A stretch of 64,000 nt of DNA from Candidatus Zixiibacteriota bacterium (GTDB taxonomy: Bacteria > Zixibacteria > MSB-5A5 > GN15 > FEB-12). Made by a program: the position numbers and the translations under genes. The notes beneath the pieces were generated by a model. It did not search any database and was not told where the DNA came from. It saw only the letters and a program-made list of their open reading frames with translations. The DNA lies in assembly GCA_024278935.1 (NCBI GenBank), contig JAJRSF010000062.1:41677-105676 (forward strand). The letters run 5' to 3'. Shown in pieces: positions 29,013-37,450 of this stretch (position 1 is its first letter; each line of letters begins with the position of its first letter).

Positions 29013-29351
29013 ATGCGCAAAGCTAAAAAAACAACCAAAAAGAAAGTCGCAAAAAGAAAAGTAGCGAAGAAAAAAGTCGCTAAGAAAAAAGTTGCGAAGA
29101 AAAAAGTAGCCAAGAAAAAAGTGGCTAAGAAAAAAGTAGCCAAGAAAAAAGTGGCTAAGAAAAAAGTAGCGAAGAAAAAAGTCGCTAAGAAAAAAGTAGC
29201 CAAGAAAAAAGTTGCTAAGAAAAAAGTAGCCAAGAAAAAAGTCGCAAAGAAAAAAGTTCGTTGCGCAGGCAAAACTAAAGCAGGTAAACGTTGTAAACGT
29301 ATGACCGACGGCAGAGGTAAATTCTGTTCTGCTCATAAAAAACGCAGATAG
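29013..29351 (+). CDS. Histone H1-like KKKVA-repeat protein with a Cys/His tail
   Basis: Protein of 112 residues. Residues 5-80 are about fourteen near-perfect copies of the five-residue repeat VAKKK, as in the C-terminal tails of histone H1 and bacterial H1-like proteins, which bind and compact DNA through charge. The C-terminal 30 residues differ: [15 protein letters not shown], then [11 protein letters not shown], with three Cys and a His in the spacing of a small DUF5763-type zinc-binding motif. GGAGA is placed before the ATG, and TTGACA at 28951-28956 could be a -35 element. The underlying DNA is a 15-bp tandem repeat, so copy number could vary between strains. A strong terminator follows. 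Confidence 0.85.
   Translation: MRKAKKTTKKKVAKRKVAKKKVAKKKVAKKKVAKKKVAKKKVAKKKVAKKKVAKKKVAKKKVAKKKVAKKKVAKKKVAKKKVRCAGKTKAGKRCKRMTDGRGKFCSAHKKRR
29055..29256 (+). repeat. 15-bp tandem repeat inside the H1-like gene
   Basis: About thirteen copies of a 15-bp unit of the form AAGAAAAAAGTAGCC, differing mostly at the third codon positions of Val and Ala. Silent differences show selection for the protein repeat rather than very recent slippage. Confidence 0.85.
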
Positions 29352-29362
29352 TTTTTTAAAAT

Positions 29363-29392
29363 AAAAAAAAGCCCGCTTAGGCGGGCTTTTTT
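29363..29392. terminator. Bidirectional intrinsic terminator
   Basis: GCCCGC-TTAG-GCGGGC flanked by A8 on the left and T6 on the right. It serves the plus-strand H1-like gene and, on the other strand, the convergent gene that ends at 29413. Confidence 0.92.
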
Positions 29393-29412
29393 ATTGCATA
29401 TATCTTTTATCG

Positions 29413-32400
29413 TTAGAAATCAGCACCGGCTGAGAAATATGATGTTGTCCGAGGTAAAACAGAGTTCATATCAGTTGACCATGCCAGATCATACCTGAGA
29501 AGTAAGAATCCTAAATTAACTCGAACGCCAGCTCCAAAACCCATTTTTATATCATGTAATCTGCTGACACCACCTGCCGATGTGCCACCTTTAAAGTCAG
29601 AACCTGACCATGCCGAACCGATGTCGGTAAACATGACTCCCTGAATTCTTGAGAATACTAATGGAAGCGGGAACCGCATCGCAAAGTAGTCGATAAGTGG
29701 GAAACGGAATTCCGCATTTATTAAGCCGTATCTATCACCTGAAAGTTCGTAGTATGGTACTCCGCGAAGTGGTGTTACAACATCGGCGAAGTATAGATTT
29801 TTGACATCGTATACCGATGCGTCGTAGGTTTTTCTTCCAATCCAGTTTGTAGTACCACCGATGAAATATAATTTTGGAGTAGAGCCAAATGATGACCCAC
29901 CTGAAACTCTGAAAGCGAGTGAGAAAGAATTTTTAATGTGCCAGTATTTTCTGTAATCAAATTCTACCGATGTAAACTGAATATCTTTTGAATCAAATAA
30001 ATTGACACCGCTACTTACCGAAAGTTTTAATCGTCTTCCATTGACCGGACCTGTTAAACCCCAGACAACGTTATCGGCAATATAGTTTAGTTCACCTACG
30101 GTTACTTTTGAATTATCTTTAAATCCATAGGTTGCTATATTTTGATCGTAAAAATCTGATTGTGTGTCATAATTATATTGACGATCTATGAAATATTGTG
30201 AAACCGACAAGTCAACTCTGGTGAATGTTGAAAACGGATATCTTGCAATTCCCTGAAAGCCGTAGAAACGATCAGAGAAAAAAGCGTCATTTAAAAATGA
30301 GTAGAAATTCTTAGAATGAAAAAGCCCAACACCAAGGCTGGTACGTTTCTTATTATAAAAATATAAAACCTGTAGATTTGATTGGTCAATTGTGTTTACT
30401 AAATCTGTGGAAAAATAAAACTGATGATTACCTAAATAGTCAGACAGAATAAAATATGCCTGGCCTTGGAAACCATAAAATGTGCTGTATCCCGGAGTGG
30501 CGTGCATAAAGTCAGGGGTATATTTTGTTTTATATTTATTTTCTTCGTATTCACCTTCTTCATCAGGACCCGGGCGTTCATCAAAATATTCCGGTTCTGC
30601 AATCGGTTTACTGTTTTGCGGAAGGCTTCCATCTTTTGGTACACCGATTAAAAGAGAATCAAATTTTGTTTCTTCTTTGTCTGAGACAAAAACAAAGCCT
30701 TCATCGTAGACACCGGTTTCAGTTGTAATCAATGAATCGGTTTTTTCTTCCTCTTCCACAACGGCCGCCAAAAGTGTATCAGAGCTGAGACTGTCAGGAG
30801 CTGTAGCAAGGGTGTCAGTGCTTAGACTGTCAATAACTGTCGCAAGAGTGTCAGTTTGTGTAGTATCATTGCTCATTGAATCAGCTTTGATAGAGTCTTC
30901 TAATTGTGCCAATTCTTCGGCAGATTTTAGAATATTATATTTTCCATCAACAAAAGCAGTGTTGGCTAAAAGATTGTTTTCACCTTTTGGTTTTAACTTA
31001 TCAATTATAAAAATATCAAAAGCACCTTTGTTAAATGCTGAGAATGCAATTTTGCGGCTATTTGGAGACCAAGAAATTGAACGTACACCGGTTAAAATAT
31101 CGGTGATTGGGTATACTGCCGATGAGTCCAAGAATGCGACATATATATTATCTATACCATTTCTATTGGAAACAAAAGCAACTTTTCTGCCATCGGGCGA
31201 AACAGCTGGGAACGTGTTCGGACCTTGTCCAACATCGAGCTCTACAACTTTATCAGCTTCATTGATTTTAATTCTAAAAATATTATAAAAACCGTATTGG
31301 AAATCACCCGGAAGATAAGCACCTTCGTCGACATAAATGTTTTTTTCCCAATCAGCCATTTGCGATGTTGAATGAGGACGGTCTGATGAAAATATCAGTT
31401 CTTCAGAGTTCGGAAGCCAGCTGACTTCTTTATCGTCGTAGCGGTCATGAGTGATTTGTGAAAGTTCTTCTGTTTCGATGTTGTATACATAAATATCTCG
31501 GCTATAATCTTTGAGTGCTGCGAATGCAATCTTTTTATTGTCAGGTGACCATTTTGGAGAGAGGATATTATAAAAATCGAATTTTTTCTTATCGTAAATT
31601 TTATTTTTTTCTAAATCATAAAAAATCAGAGTAGGGTCGCCATTTGATTTTGCGACAAAAACTATTTTATCACCTTCGGGTGAAAATGACATACCCGATA
31701 CGAATGAATGCAGAGATTCTAAATCCCCCGAGCGTTGCCCTTTGACCAGTTTTTTAATTTGGAAACCTTTTTCGGCGTCGATTAAAACAATTTCAGTGAA
31801 GTCTGATTTATCTGTGTAAATTGCGATCTTGGTACCATCAGGATGAAACTCCGGTTTTTCATTAAAGTAGGAACCATCTTTGCGGGCGTGGGTAAGCTGA
31901 GTGGAAAACTCATCGGCTTCTTCACGGAGTGCAATCTCCGGCCAGTAGCGACGTTTCATCTCTTTGGAAAAACCTTTCCAAAGTTCTTGTTCCGTAATTC
32001 CGAGAACTTCTTTTAAGGCTTTATTCAGAGTTAAAAGGATTTTCCCTTTTTTTAAAATCTCTCCGAGTTTGTCTTCACCATAGGTTTCAGCAATATATTT
32101 TATCATTGCCTGACCTTGTTTGTATGCTAAAAATCCGCCAAGATAGGCAGGAGGTGCTAAGTAATTATTTATCGTGGCATCACGCACAAACATGTCGGAG
32201 AAATAGTCCCATCCATGTCGTGATGAATATTCCGCAAATCCTTCAGCGTACCAAAGTGGCAGATTAAAAAGTTTACCTCGCGAGATTAGGGCTGAAAATG
32301 ATTTTCCATAGATTAGGTCATAGACAAAGGCGTGGGTCAACTCATGGTGCAGTACATGACGGAACTCTTCGTATGATCCCGCAAACGGAATTACAATTCT

Positions 32401-32754
32401 GTTTTTGAATGCTTCGGTAAAACCACCGACCCCCTCGGGGAGTAAGCCTTGCGTAATGTTTGTCTGTTGAAAATCGTTGTGCGAGTTGTAGACAAAGACC
32501 GGAATCTCTTTTTGAATTTTGTAATTGAGTTCTTTGGCAATTTCAACATATGCCGATTCCATGACTGTTGCGGTAAACTTGGCAGTTTCGTAGGCATCTT
32601 CGTAGTAATAAATATCAAAATGTCTCGTCTGAATATAACTCCAGTCGAAATTTTTGTAGCGAACTTTATTTTTTCCAAAGTATGTCTCTTGGGCGGTAGT
32701 TATCGAGGAAAGCATCGTCAGTGAAATTATCAATAATAAGACAGCTTTTTTCAT
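29413..32754 (-). CDS. Secreted peptidase-like/TolB-propeller/outer-membrane barrel fusion
   Basis: Protein of 1113 residues with an N-terminal signal peptide (KKAVLLLIISLTMLSSITT). Residues about 25-270 look like a gluzincin-type peptidase domain with LHHELTHAFVYDLIYG (HExxH) at about 140 and WYAEGFAEY as the third-ligand helix. From about 285 to 590 there are beta-propeller blades of the PD40/TolB kind (HPDGTKIAIYTDKS, WSPDNKKIAFAALK, SPDGRKVAFVSNR). A low-complexity Ser/Thr/Asp linker follows, then a C-terminal Omp85/BamA-like beta-barrel from about 750 that ends in an aromatic residue (GADF). The likely location is the outer membrane with periplasmic propeller. The start at 32754 is chosen because it leads directly into the signal peptide. 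The substrate and partners are unknown. Confidence 0.8.
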   Translation of the reverse strand: MKKAVLLLIISLTMLSSITTAQETYFGKNKVRYKNFDWSYIQTRHFDIYYYEDAYETAKFTATVMESAYVEIAKELNYKIQKEIPVFVYNSHNDFQQTNITQGLLPEGVGGFTEAFKNRIVIPFAGSYEEFRHVLHHELTHAFVYDLIYGKSFSALISRGKLFNLPLWYAEGFAEYSSRHGWDYFSDMFVRDATINNYLAPPAYLGGFLAYKQGQAMIKYIAETYGEDKLGEILKKGKILLTLNKALKEVLGITEQELWKGFSKEMKRRYWPEIALREEADEFSTQLTHARKDGSYFNEKPEFHPDGTKIAIYTDKSDFTEIVLIDAEKGFQIKKLVKGQRSGDLESLHSFVSGMSFSPEGDKIVFVAKSNGDPTLIFYDLEKNKIYDKKKFDFYNILSPKWSPDNKKIAFAALKDYSRDIYVYNIETEELSQITHDRYDDKEVSWLPNSEELIFSSDRPHSTSQMADWEKNIYVDEGAYLPGDFQYGFYNIFRIKINEADKVVELDVGQGPNTFPAVSPDGRKVAFVSNRNGIDNIYVAFLDSSAVYPITDILTGVRSISWSPNSRKIAFSAFNKGAFDIFIIDKLKPKGENNLLANTAFVDGKYNILKSAEELAQLEDSIKADSMSNDTTQTDTLATVIDSLSTDTLATAPDSLSSDTLLAAVVEEEEKTDSLITTETGVYDEGFVFVSDKEETKFDSLLIGVPKDGSLPQNSKPIAEPEYFDERPGPDEEGEYEENKYKTKYTPDFMHATPGYSTFYGFQGQAYFILSDYLGNHQFYFSTDLVNTIDQSNLQVLYFYNKKRTSLGVGLFHSKNFYSFLNDAFFSDRFYGFQGIARYPFSTFTRVDLSVSQYFIDRQYNYDTQSDFYDQNIATYGFKDNSKVTVGELNYIADNVVWGLTGPVNGRRLKLSVSSGVNLFDSKDIQFTSVEFDYRKYWHIKNSFSLAFRVSGGSSFGSTPKLYFIGGTTNWIGRKTYDASVYDVKNLYFADVVTPLRGVPYYELSGDRYGLINAEFRFPLIDYFAMRFPLPLVFSRIQGVMFTDIGSAWSGSDFKGGTSAGGVSRLHDIKMGFGAGVRVNLGFLLLRYDLAWSTDMNSVLPRTTSYFSAGADF

Positions 32755-32858
32755 ATTAATATGTATCCTACATAAATGTTTGTATCTATTATTAAAACGT
32801 TTGAGCCCAATCATTTGTTCACAAACGCGCAATTATTGCCTAAAATTATATTTTTCTG

Positions 32859-33247
32859 CTATGCACTTACTCTAATTATATCGGCACCAAGTTCAGTCAG
32901 CTTTTCTTCTATTTTGCTGTACCCACGGTCAACATGATAAATTCGGTTTATTTCCGAGCGTCCTTTGGCGGCTAAACAGGTTAAAATAATGCCTGCTCCG
33001 GCTCTGATATCGGACGCCATCACGGCGGCACCATCGAGTGATTTTACCCCATTAATAATCGCTTCATCGGATGAAATGGTTATATCTGCCCCTAATCGAC
33101 GCATTTCCATAGTATGAGAAAAACGGTCGCTAAAGACAGTTTCACGGACGTAAGATGTTCCCGATGAAAGAGTTGAGACTGCCATCAGGCAGGCTTGTAA
33201 ATCGGTTGGGAAACCGGGATATGGAAAAGTTGTCATATTTATCGGTT
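32859..33247 (-). CDS. murA: MurA, C-terminal part (frameshifted)
   Basis: Remainder of the murA gene. It holds YPGFPTDLQACLMAV, RETVFSDRFSHTMEMRRLGA and SDIRAGAGIILTCLAAKG, then IYHVDRGYSKIEEKLTELGA, all standard for the last third of the enzyme and containing its conserved Asp and Arg. The ATG at 33234-33236 is an internal Met, not a start. The CDS ends about 105 bases from the start of the outer-membrane fusion gene, which lies on the same strand. Confidence 0.92.
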
Positions 33248-34120
33248 TTGTTCTTTTGGTCCTGTCAGTGAAAGTCCATTTTTTAGGTATTTGATTTCAC
33301 AACCCATTTCGATAAGTTTGTGATTGACGATCGAAAGATGTTCCGGGTTAAATCCCGAAAGTTTCACTGAGCCACCGGTGATAGCGGCAGCCATCATAAA
33401 TGTACCAGCTTGAAGTCGGTCACCTTGGACAGCGTATTCGACTGCTTTGAGTTCTTTGACCGGTTCAACTATAATATGAGGGGTACCGGCACCTTTGATT
33501 TTTGCTCCTGCTTTGTTGAGGAAATCGGCAACATCAACTATCTCAGGATCACAGGCAGCATTGAAAATTTCAGTTTTTCCTTTAGCGTTGACAGCACCAT
33601 AGAGAATATTTTCTGTTCCGGTATGTGATGGTCGGTCAAAATAAATTTTTCCACCGGTCAGTTTTTTCGCTTCGGCTATGACATACCCTTTTTTCTCAGT
33701 GACAGTTGCGCCAAGTTTTTGGAAACCGCCGATGATAAAATCAACCGGGCGAGAACCAAGGACACATCCGCCGGGGAGAGAAATATGTGCTTCACCCATG
33801 CGAACCAAAATCGGACCAAGCACCAAAAACGATGCTCGCATCTGACGCATCAGTTCGTATGGTGCGGTGTTCTGATGAATATAGGATGCATCGACCGTCA
33901 TAACCTGGGCATCTTCGTCGTAGCTTACCTTTGCACCCAAATATTCGAGTACTTTGATAGCGGTAAAAATATCACGCAGAGGTGGGACATTGGTGAGAGT
34001 GGTTTCACCTTTTTTGATAAGGAGAGTAGCGAAAATTATTGGGAGAGCTGCGTTTTTGGCACCTTCAATTTTGAGTGAACCATTGAGAGCTTTTGAGCCT
34101 GTTATAAGAAACTTATCCAT
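33248..34120 (-). CDS. murA: UDP-GlcNAc 1-carboxyvinyltransferase MurA, N-terminal part (frameshifted)
   Basis: First 290 residues of MurA, the cytoplasmic enzyme that transfers enolpyruvate from PEP to UDP-N-acetylglucosamine, the first committed step of peptidoglycan synthesis. Family features are KIEGAKNAALPIIFATLL near the N terminus, RQMRASFLVLGPILVR, and the loop LPGGCVLGSRPVDF with the PEP-reacting Cys at about 117. Reading is lost at about 33246-33249, where an A is missing from an A run; restoring it yields KEQKPINMTTFPYPGFPTD. Both halves together are about 420 residues, the normal size. As an essential gene it is unlikely to be truly broken, so this frameshift is probably a sequence error. 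Confidence 0.92.
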
Positions 34121-34362
34121 TTGATTCCTTTAACTTGTCACTCAGAGAATTATCCAAATTGAGATTGGGAATAGTCGATGAGTGTTCCTTTTTTCATAAT
34201 TACATACAAGGGTGCCTCTTCTTAGACACCTGAAAGGGTAGTATCGATTAATAAAGTTTAAAAGGAAAGTTTTAAAAATCTAAAAAGCAGAAAAAGCGAA
34301 AAAATGCCTCTATACCTATTCTTTTTGTTGATTTTATAGGCGGAATATTTTACCCATTTAAT

Positions 34363-34916
34363 ATGGCTCGCATAAAACAACCACCACCCGGGAAACTGAT
34401 TGTTTCCATTATATATTCTTCGATGGACGCTCTCTCGGATGCACTCGATGCGCTCGAAAAAAAGTTCGGGAAAATTCAGTTTGAAACGCTTGAAGTGGAA
34501 TGCGAACAGTCTCCGCTATATGCCGAAGAGATGGGTGACAAATTGTCTCGTCGGTTTTTCTCATTTGAAAAAATATCTCCCGCGATAACCTGACTTCTGC
34601 CAAAGCATCCTGTTATAAAATCGAAGCACTCTTTGCTGACAATATAGATAACTATCATTTCCGTACGGTCAATATTGACCCCGGACTGCTCACGCCGACC
34701 ACGCTCGTGATGGCGTCGCACAAAGAAGAGTCGCACAAGATTTATCTTCGTGATGGTGTCTATGGTGAGATTGTTATGATCTATGCCCATGGCGGGTTCT
34801 GTCGTCTGCCTTGGACAAAATCGGATTATTGCGATGAAGAGACGATCGCCTTTTTAGACAGAGTCAAAGAAACTTTCGAAGAACCAAAATCCGAACAAGA
34901 GATGCTCAACTTTTAG
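34363..34916 (+). CDS. DUF4416 family protein (frameshifted)
   Basis: About 184 residues when a missing A in the A run at 34568-34573 is restored. The first frame reads KLIVSIIYSSMDALSDALDA to FFSFEK; the second continues NISRDNLTSAKASCYKIEAL, then RTVNIDPGLLTPTTLVMASH, HKIYLRDGVYGEI and CRLPWTKSDYCDE. The NIDPG...LA(T/S) and IYLxxGIYxE patterns are typical of DUF4416, an uncharacterised bacterial family found in deep-branching and sulfate-reducing lineages. No membrane segments. It stands alone between murA and a transposase relic. Function unknown. Confidence 0.72.
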
Positions 34917-34943
34917 GGGTTACACTTTTTTGTAGGGAGCTGG

Positions 34944-35022
34944 CATGCCGAATCATATTCATGGGATTATTATGATTGTAGGGGCAGACCTATGTGTCTG
35001 CCCGAATAAGAAAGGCGAACAC
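34944..35022 (+). pseudogene. Fragment of a REP-associated tyrosine transposase
   Basis: The plus strand reads MPNHIHGIIMIVGADLCVCP (34944-35003), the conserved core of the Y1/Transposase_17 family, including the HUH-type pair of His (HIH) that binds the metal. Nothing upstream or downstream encodes the rest of the enzyme, so it is a relic. The fragment runs straight into a GTAG-bounded double hairpin at 34978-35038, the kind of sequence such transposases recognise. Relic and REP-like element therefore overlap. Confidence 0.65.
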
Positions 35023-35038
35023 GCAGGTTCACCCCTAC
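34978..35038. repeat. Double REP-like element, GTAG...CTAC
   Basis: GTAG, hairpin GGGCAGAC...GTCTGCCC, a ten-base spacer, hairpin GGCGAAC(A)...GTTCACC, then CTAC. It has the same architecture as 13779-13836. It lies within the transposase relic, and its right end touches the stop codon of the acetyltransferase gene that ends at 35038. Confidence 0.75.
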
Positions 35039-35559
35039 TAATCTTTCAATTTGGCATATATATAACGGTCGAGCATTGTGCCGTTTTTACATAAGTACTT
35101 TTTCAATAACCCTTCACGTTCATATCCGGCTTTTTCCAAAACTTTCCATGAAGATCTGTTCTCAGGTTGTACATGAGCATATATCCGTTCAAGGTTCAGC
35201 TTTTCAAATGCATATATTGTCAGTAAATTGGTCGCTTCAAGCATTATGCCTTGTCCCCAGAACGGTTTTGCCAACCAGTAACCTAATTCGCCACGCCTGT
35301 GAGTCTGGTTGATAGAGTTTAAGTCTATCATACCAATGATTTCTTTTGTCTCTTTATTTTCGATACCACAATGTAGTGATGTCGAAGATTCTCGTTCTGC
35401 GATACAGGTCGAAATAAAATCAATCGCATTTTGAGTTGTATATGGGTGAGGGATAATAGTGAATTGAGAAATATCTTTTTCGGCACAATATTTTGCAACA
35501 GAATCAGCATCGTCAAGCGAGGTATAGCGGAGATTTATTTTTTGTCCGATTAGATTCAT
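35038..35559 (-). CDS. GNAT family N-acetyltransferase (RimJ/RimL type), copy 1
   Basis: Protein of 173 residues of the Acetyltransf_3 branch. It has NLRYTSLDDADSVAKYCAEK at the start, IIGMIDLNSINQTHRRGELG as strands 2-4, and the acetyl-CoA binding stretch YWLAKPFWGQGIMLEA at about 93-108, then RIYAHVQPENRSSWKVLEKA. It would acetylate an amino group on a protein N terminus or a small molecule; the substrate is unknown. It is roughly 75 percent identical by eye to the next gene upstream (35573-36094), a clear tandem duplication. Its stop codon adjoins a REP-like element. Confidence 0.85.
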   Translation of the reverse strand: MNLIGQKINLRYTSLDDADSVAKYCAEKDISQFTIIPHPYTTQNAIDFISTCIAERESSTSLHCGIENKETKEIIGMIDLNSINQTHRRGELGYWLAKPFWGQGIMLEATNLLTIYAFEKLNLERIYAHVQPENRSSWKVLEKAGYEREGLLKKYLCKNGTMLDRYIYAKLKD

Positions 35560-35572
35560 AATTATGCTTTTA

Positions 35573-36094
35573 TCAATCTTTCAGTTTGGCATATATATAA
35601 TGGTCGTACGATTTATCTTTTACATACATAAGTTTTCTGAGCAAACCTTCACGTTCGTATCCCGCTTTTTCCAAAACTTTCCATGAACCAATATTTTCAG
35701 GTTGCACATGGGCATATATTCGTTCAAGTTGTAATTCTTCTAAACAATAGGAAGTTATTAAGTTGATTGCCTCAGTAATAATTCCCTGCCCCCAAAAAGG
35801 TTTTGCCACCCAGTAGCCTAATTCGCCCCGTTTGTGTGTTTGATTGATAGAGTTTAAACCGATCATGCCAATCAGTTCGTCTGTTTCTTTGTCAGCAATA
35901 CCGCAATGAAACGACTCCATAGATTTGCGGTCTTCGATACACATATCAATAAAGTCGATAGCATCTTGCAGGGTGTATGGGTACGGGATAAATGTAAACT
36001 CGGATATTTCTTTTTCAGCACAATACTTTGCGATTGAGTTGGCATCGTCGAGAGTCGGGTAGCGTAGATTTATTTTTTGTCCGAGTAGGTTCAT
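35573..36094 (-). CDS. GNAT family N-acetyltransferase (RimJ/RimL type), copy 2
   Basis: Protein of 173 residues, a tandem paralogue of the gene ending at 35038, separated by 13 bases. It has the same core motifs: NLRYPTLDDANSIAKYCAEK, GLNSINQTHKRGELGYWVAK, PFWGQGIITEAINL and RIYAHVQPENIGSWKVLEKA. Differences cluster in the region around residues 60-75 (MCIEDRKSMESFHCG against a serine-rich stretch in copy 1) and near the C terminus, which may reflect a changed substrate. Its ATG overlaps the stop of the secreted-protein gene by four bases, so all three are read together. Confidence 0.85.
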   Translation of the reverse strand: MNLLGQKINLRYPTLDDANSIAKYCAEKEISEFTFIPYPYTLQDAIDFIDMCIEDRKSMESFHCGIADKETDELIGMIGLNSINQTHKRGELGYWVAKPFWGQGIITEAINLITSYCLEELQLERIYAHVQPENIGSWKVLEKAGYEREGLLRKLMYVKDKSYDHYIYAKLKD

Positions 36095-36906
36095 TCTTCT
36101 ACAATGTTAAAATGTTTTTTGGCTAATTCCCAAAGATCTATTGGTTCGATATGAATTGAATCAAGAATAAAATCAAAATGGGTTACACCATCGACTGTTA
36201 TTGGGTTCATATGATGAAACTGATTTTTCTTAAATATTCTAAAATTGTTATTTTTCAAATTGTCCATAATTAATTCAGGCTTTTTATGAACGCCACTTTG
36301 CTTAAAAACTCTATTATTGGTATTAATAGTAACATAAGGTATAGGTCTTTCTTCAATAATGGAATGAAATAAAACAAAATATTGGTCTTCGACTTCTTTA
36401 AAAAAGAAATACCCTGCACACCTTTCACTAACACCGCGATAACTTGTCGAAGTAATTAAAAAGTTTGAGCTATCTGGAAATTTACCGTTGTATTCGATTT
36501 TACTCACCGCACCACATGCATCCTCACAAGCAAATGCATTGATATATTCTAGGCTGTCATTGTTTAAGACATTCCAAGATGTAATAATACTTTTTGATAA
36601 ATTAAGATCTGAAATCAGAGTTGTAGATATAAAAATTGTATCAGCTATTGTAATTTCAAAGTCATCTTCAATGTATAGACTAAACCAAAGATTTGATAAT
36701 TGAGGTGCGATCCACATCTGCTCATCATTTTTGTCAATGTCTAAAGTCCATTCATTCGGTTTGATAAAGTTGTTTTCTTTTCCATCCTGAATCTTTTTGA
36801 AATCGTATGCGATTCTAACATTTTTCAAATCATCCCGATGGATTGTCTGGCTTGAGACATTTGTTGCGAAGATGATAATTAGAATAAAGCATAATAAAAT
36901 TTTCAA
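36091..36906 (-). CDS. Uncharacterised secreted protein
   Basis: Protein of 271 residues with an N-terminal signal peptide (ILLCFILIIIFATNVSS) and a mature part of beta-rich character. Two Cys occur close together in FACEDACGAVSKIEY and a third in RCAGYFFFK, which could form disulfides in the periplasm. The protein is not recognised. It overlaps the acetyltransferase gene by four bases and lies a few bases after a broken lipoprotein gene, all on the minus strand. The three or four genes look like one operon of unknown purpose. Confidence 0.6.
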   Translation of the reverse strand: MKILLCFILIIIFATNVSSQTIHRDDLKNVRIAYDFKKIQDGKENNFIKPNEWTLDIDKNDEQMWIAPQLSNLWFSLYIEDDFEITIADTIFISTTLISDLNLSKSIITSWNVLNNDSLEYINAFACEDACGAVSKIEYNGKFPDSSNFLITSTSYRGVSERCAGYFFFKEVEDQYFVLFHSIIEERPIPYVTINTNNRVFKQSGVHKKPELIMDNLKNNNFRIFKKNQFHHMNPITVDGVTHFDFILDSIHIEPIDLWELAKKHFNIVEE

Positions 36907-36911
36907 CTCAT

Positions 36912-37325
36912 CTACTCTTCAACTCTTACATAAGTTTGCTTGTAGCCATCAGTTAAAAACAGACTATCCTTAGCAAGTCTGTATTTAAAAGACCTATGTG
37001 GAGCTAAATGAATAATATCGCCTGAAGAAGTATCACAAGTAAAATACTAACTAGCAGAAAAACTATCTTTGAGAGAGCTTGCTATCTCTGTGACAGTATA
37101 AGTTGAATCATCGTGAAATTCATACATCCTATACATATTCTCGGATTCAGGTGTTAAAATTATATTAACACCATAAATACCTAAATCAAGTTCAGATTGA
37201 ACCCATCGCCAATCTCCGATTAAACTGTATTCAGGTTCAGGGTTTGTAGATTTACCGCATTGAATTAAAATTAACACAGATAAAAGACTTACAAAAGCCA
37301 AAAACAATTTAAATACTTTACTCAT
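36912..37325 (-). CDS. Small lipoprotein with an in-frame TAG
   Basis: Lipoprotein of 137 codons including one stop. The N terminus is a signal peptide with lipobox (FVSLLSVLILIQCGKS), Cys at about 24. The mature part (LIGDWRWVQSEL, YRMYEFHDDSTYTVTEI) looks like a small lipocalin-like or DUF-type beta domain. A TAG at 37047-37049 interrupts it after SFSAS, yet the same frame continues YFTCDTSSGDIIHLAPH, RLAKDSLFLTDGYK and ends at TAG 36912-36914, as expected for the last strands of such a domain. Either a nonsense mutation or a base error. An AGGAGG site precedes the ATG. Confidence 0.65.
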
Positions 37326-37450
37326 AGTACCTCCTCAATAGATTTATCACAAATTATACTCAATTTCACAATCAGTCAAGCTGAAAAAGTCGAGATTGAC
37401 TTACAGTCAATCTCTAATTATATTCGCTGTACTATTAATAAGGAGTATTG

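Noticed and set aside
28979..29336. Minus-strand open frames opposite the H1-like gene with [13 protein letters not shown] repeats
   Set aside because: They arise from reading the lysine repeat backwards; no start signals and no plausible membrane protein layout.
30812..31288. Plus-strand open frame of 158 codons inside the outer-membrane fusion gene
   Set aside because: Shadow of the coding strand, without a ribosome binding site or known features.
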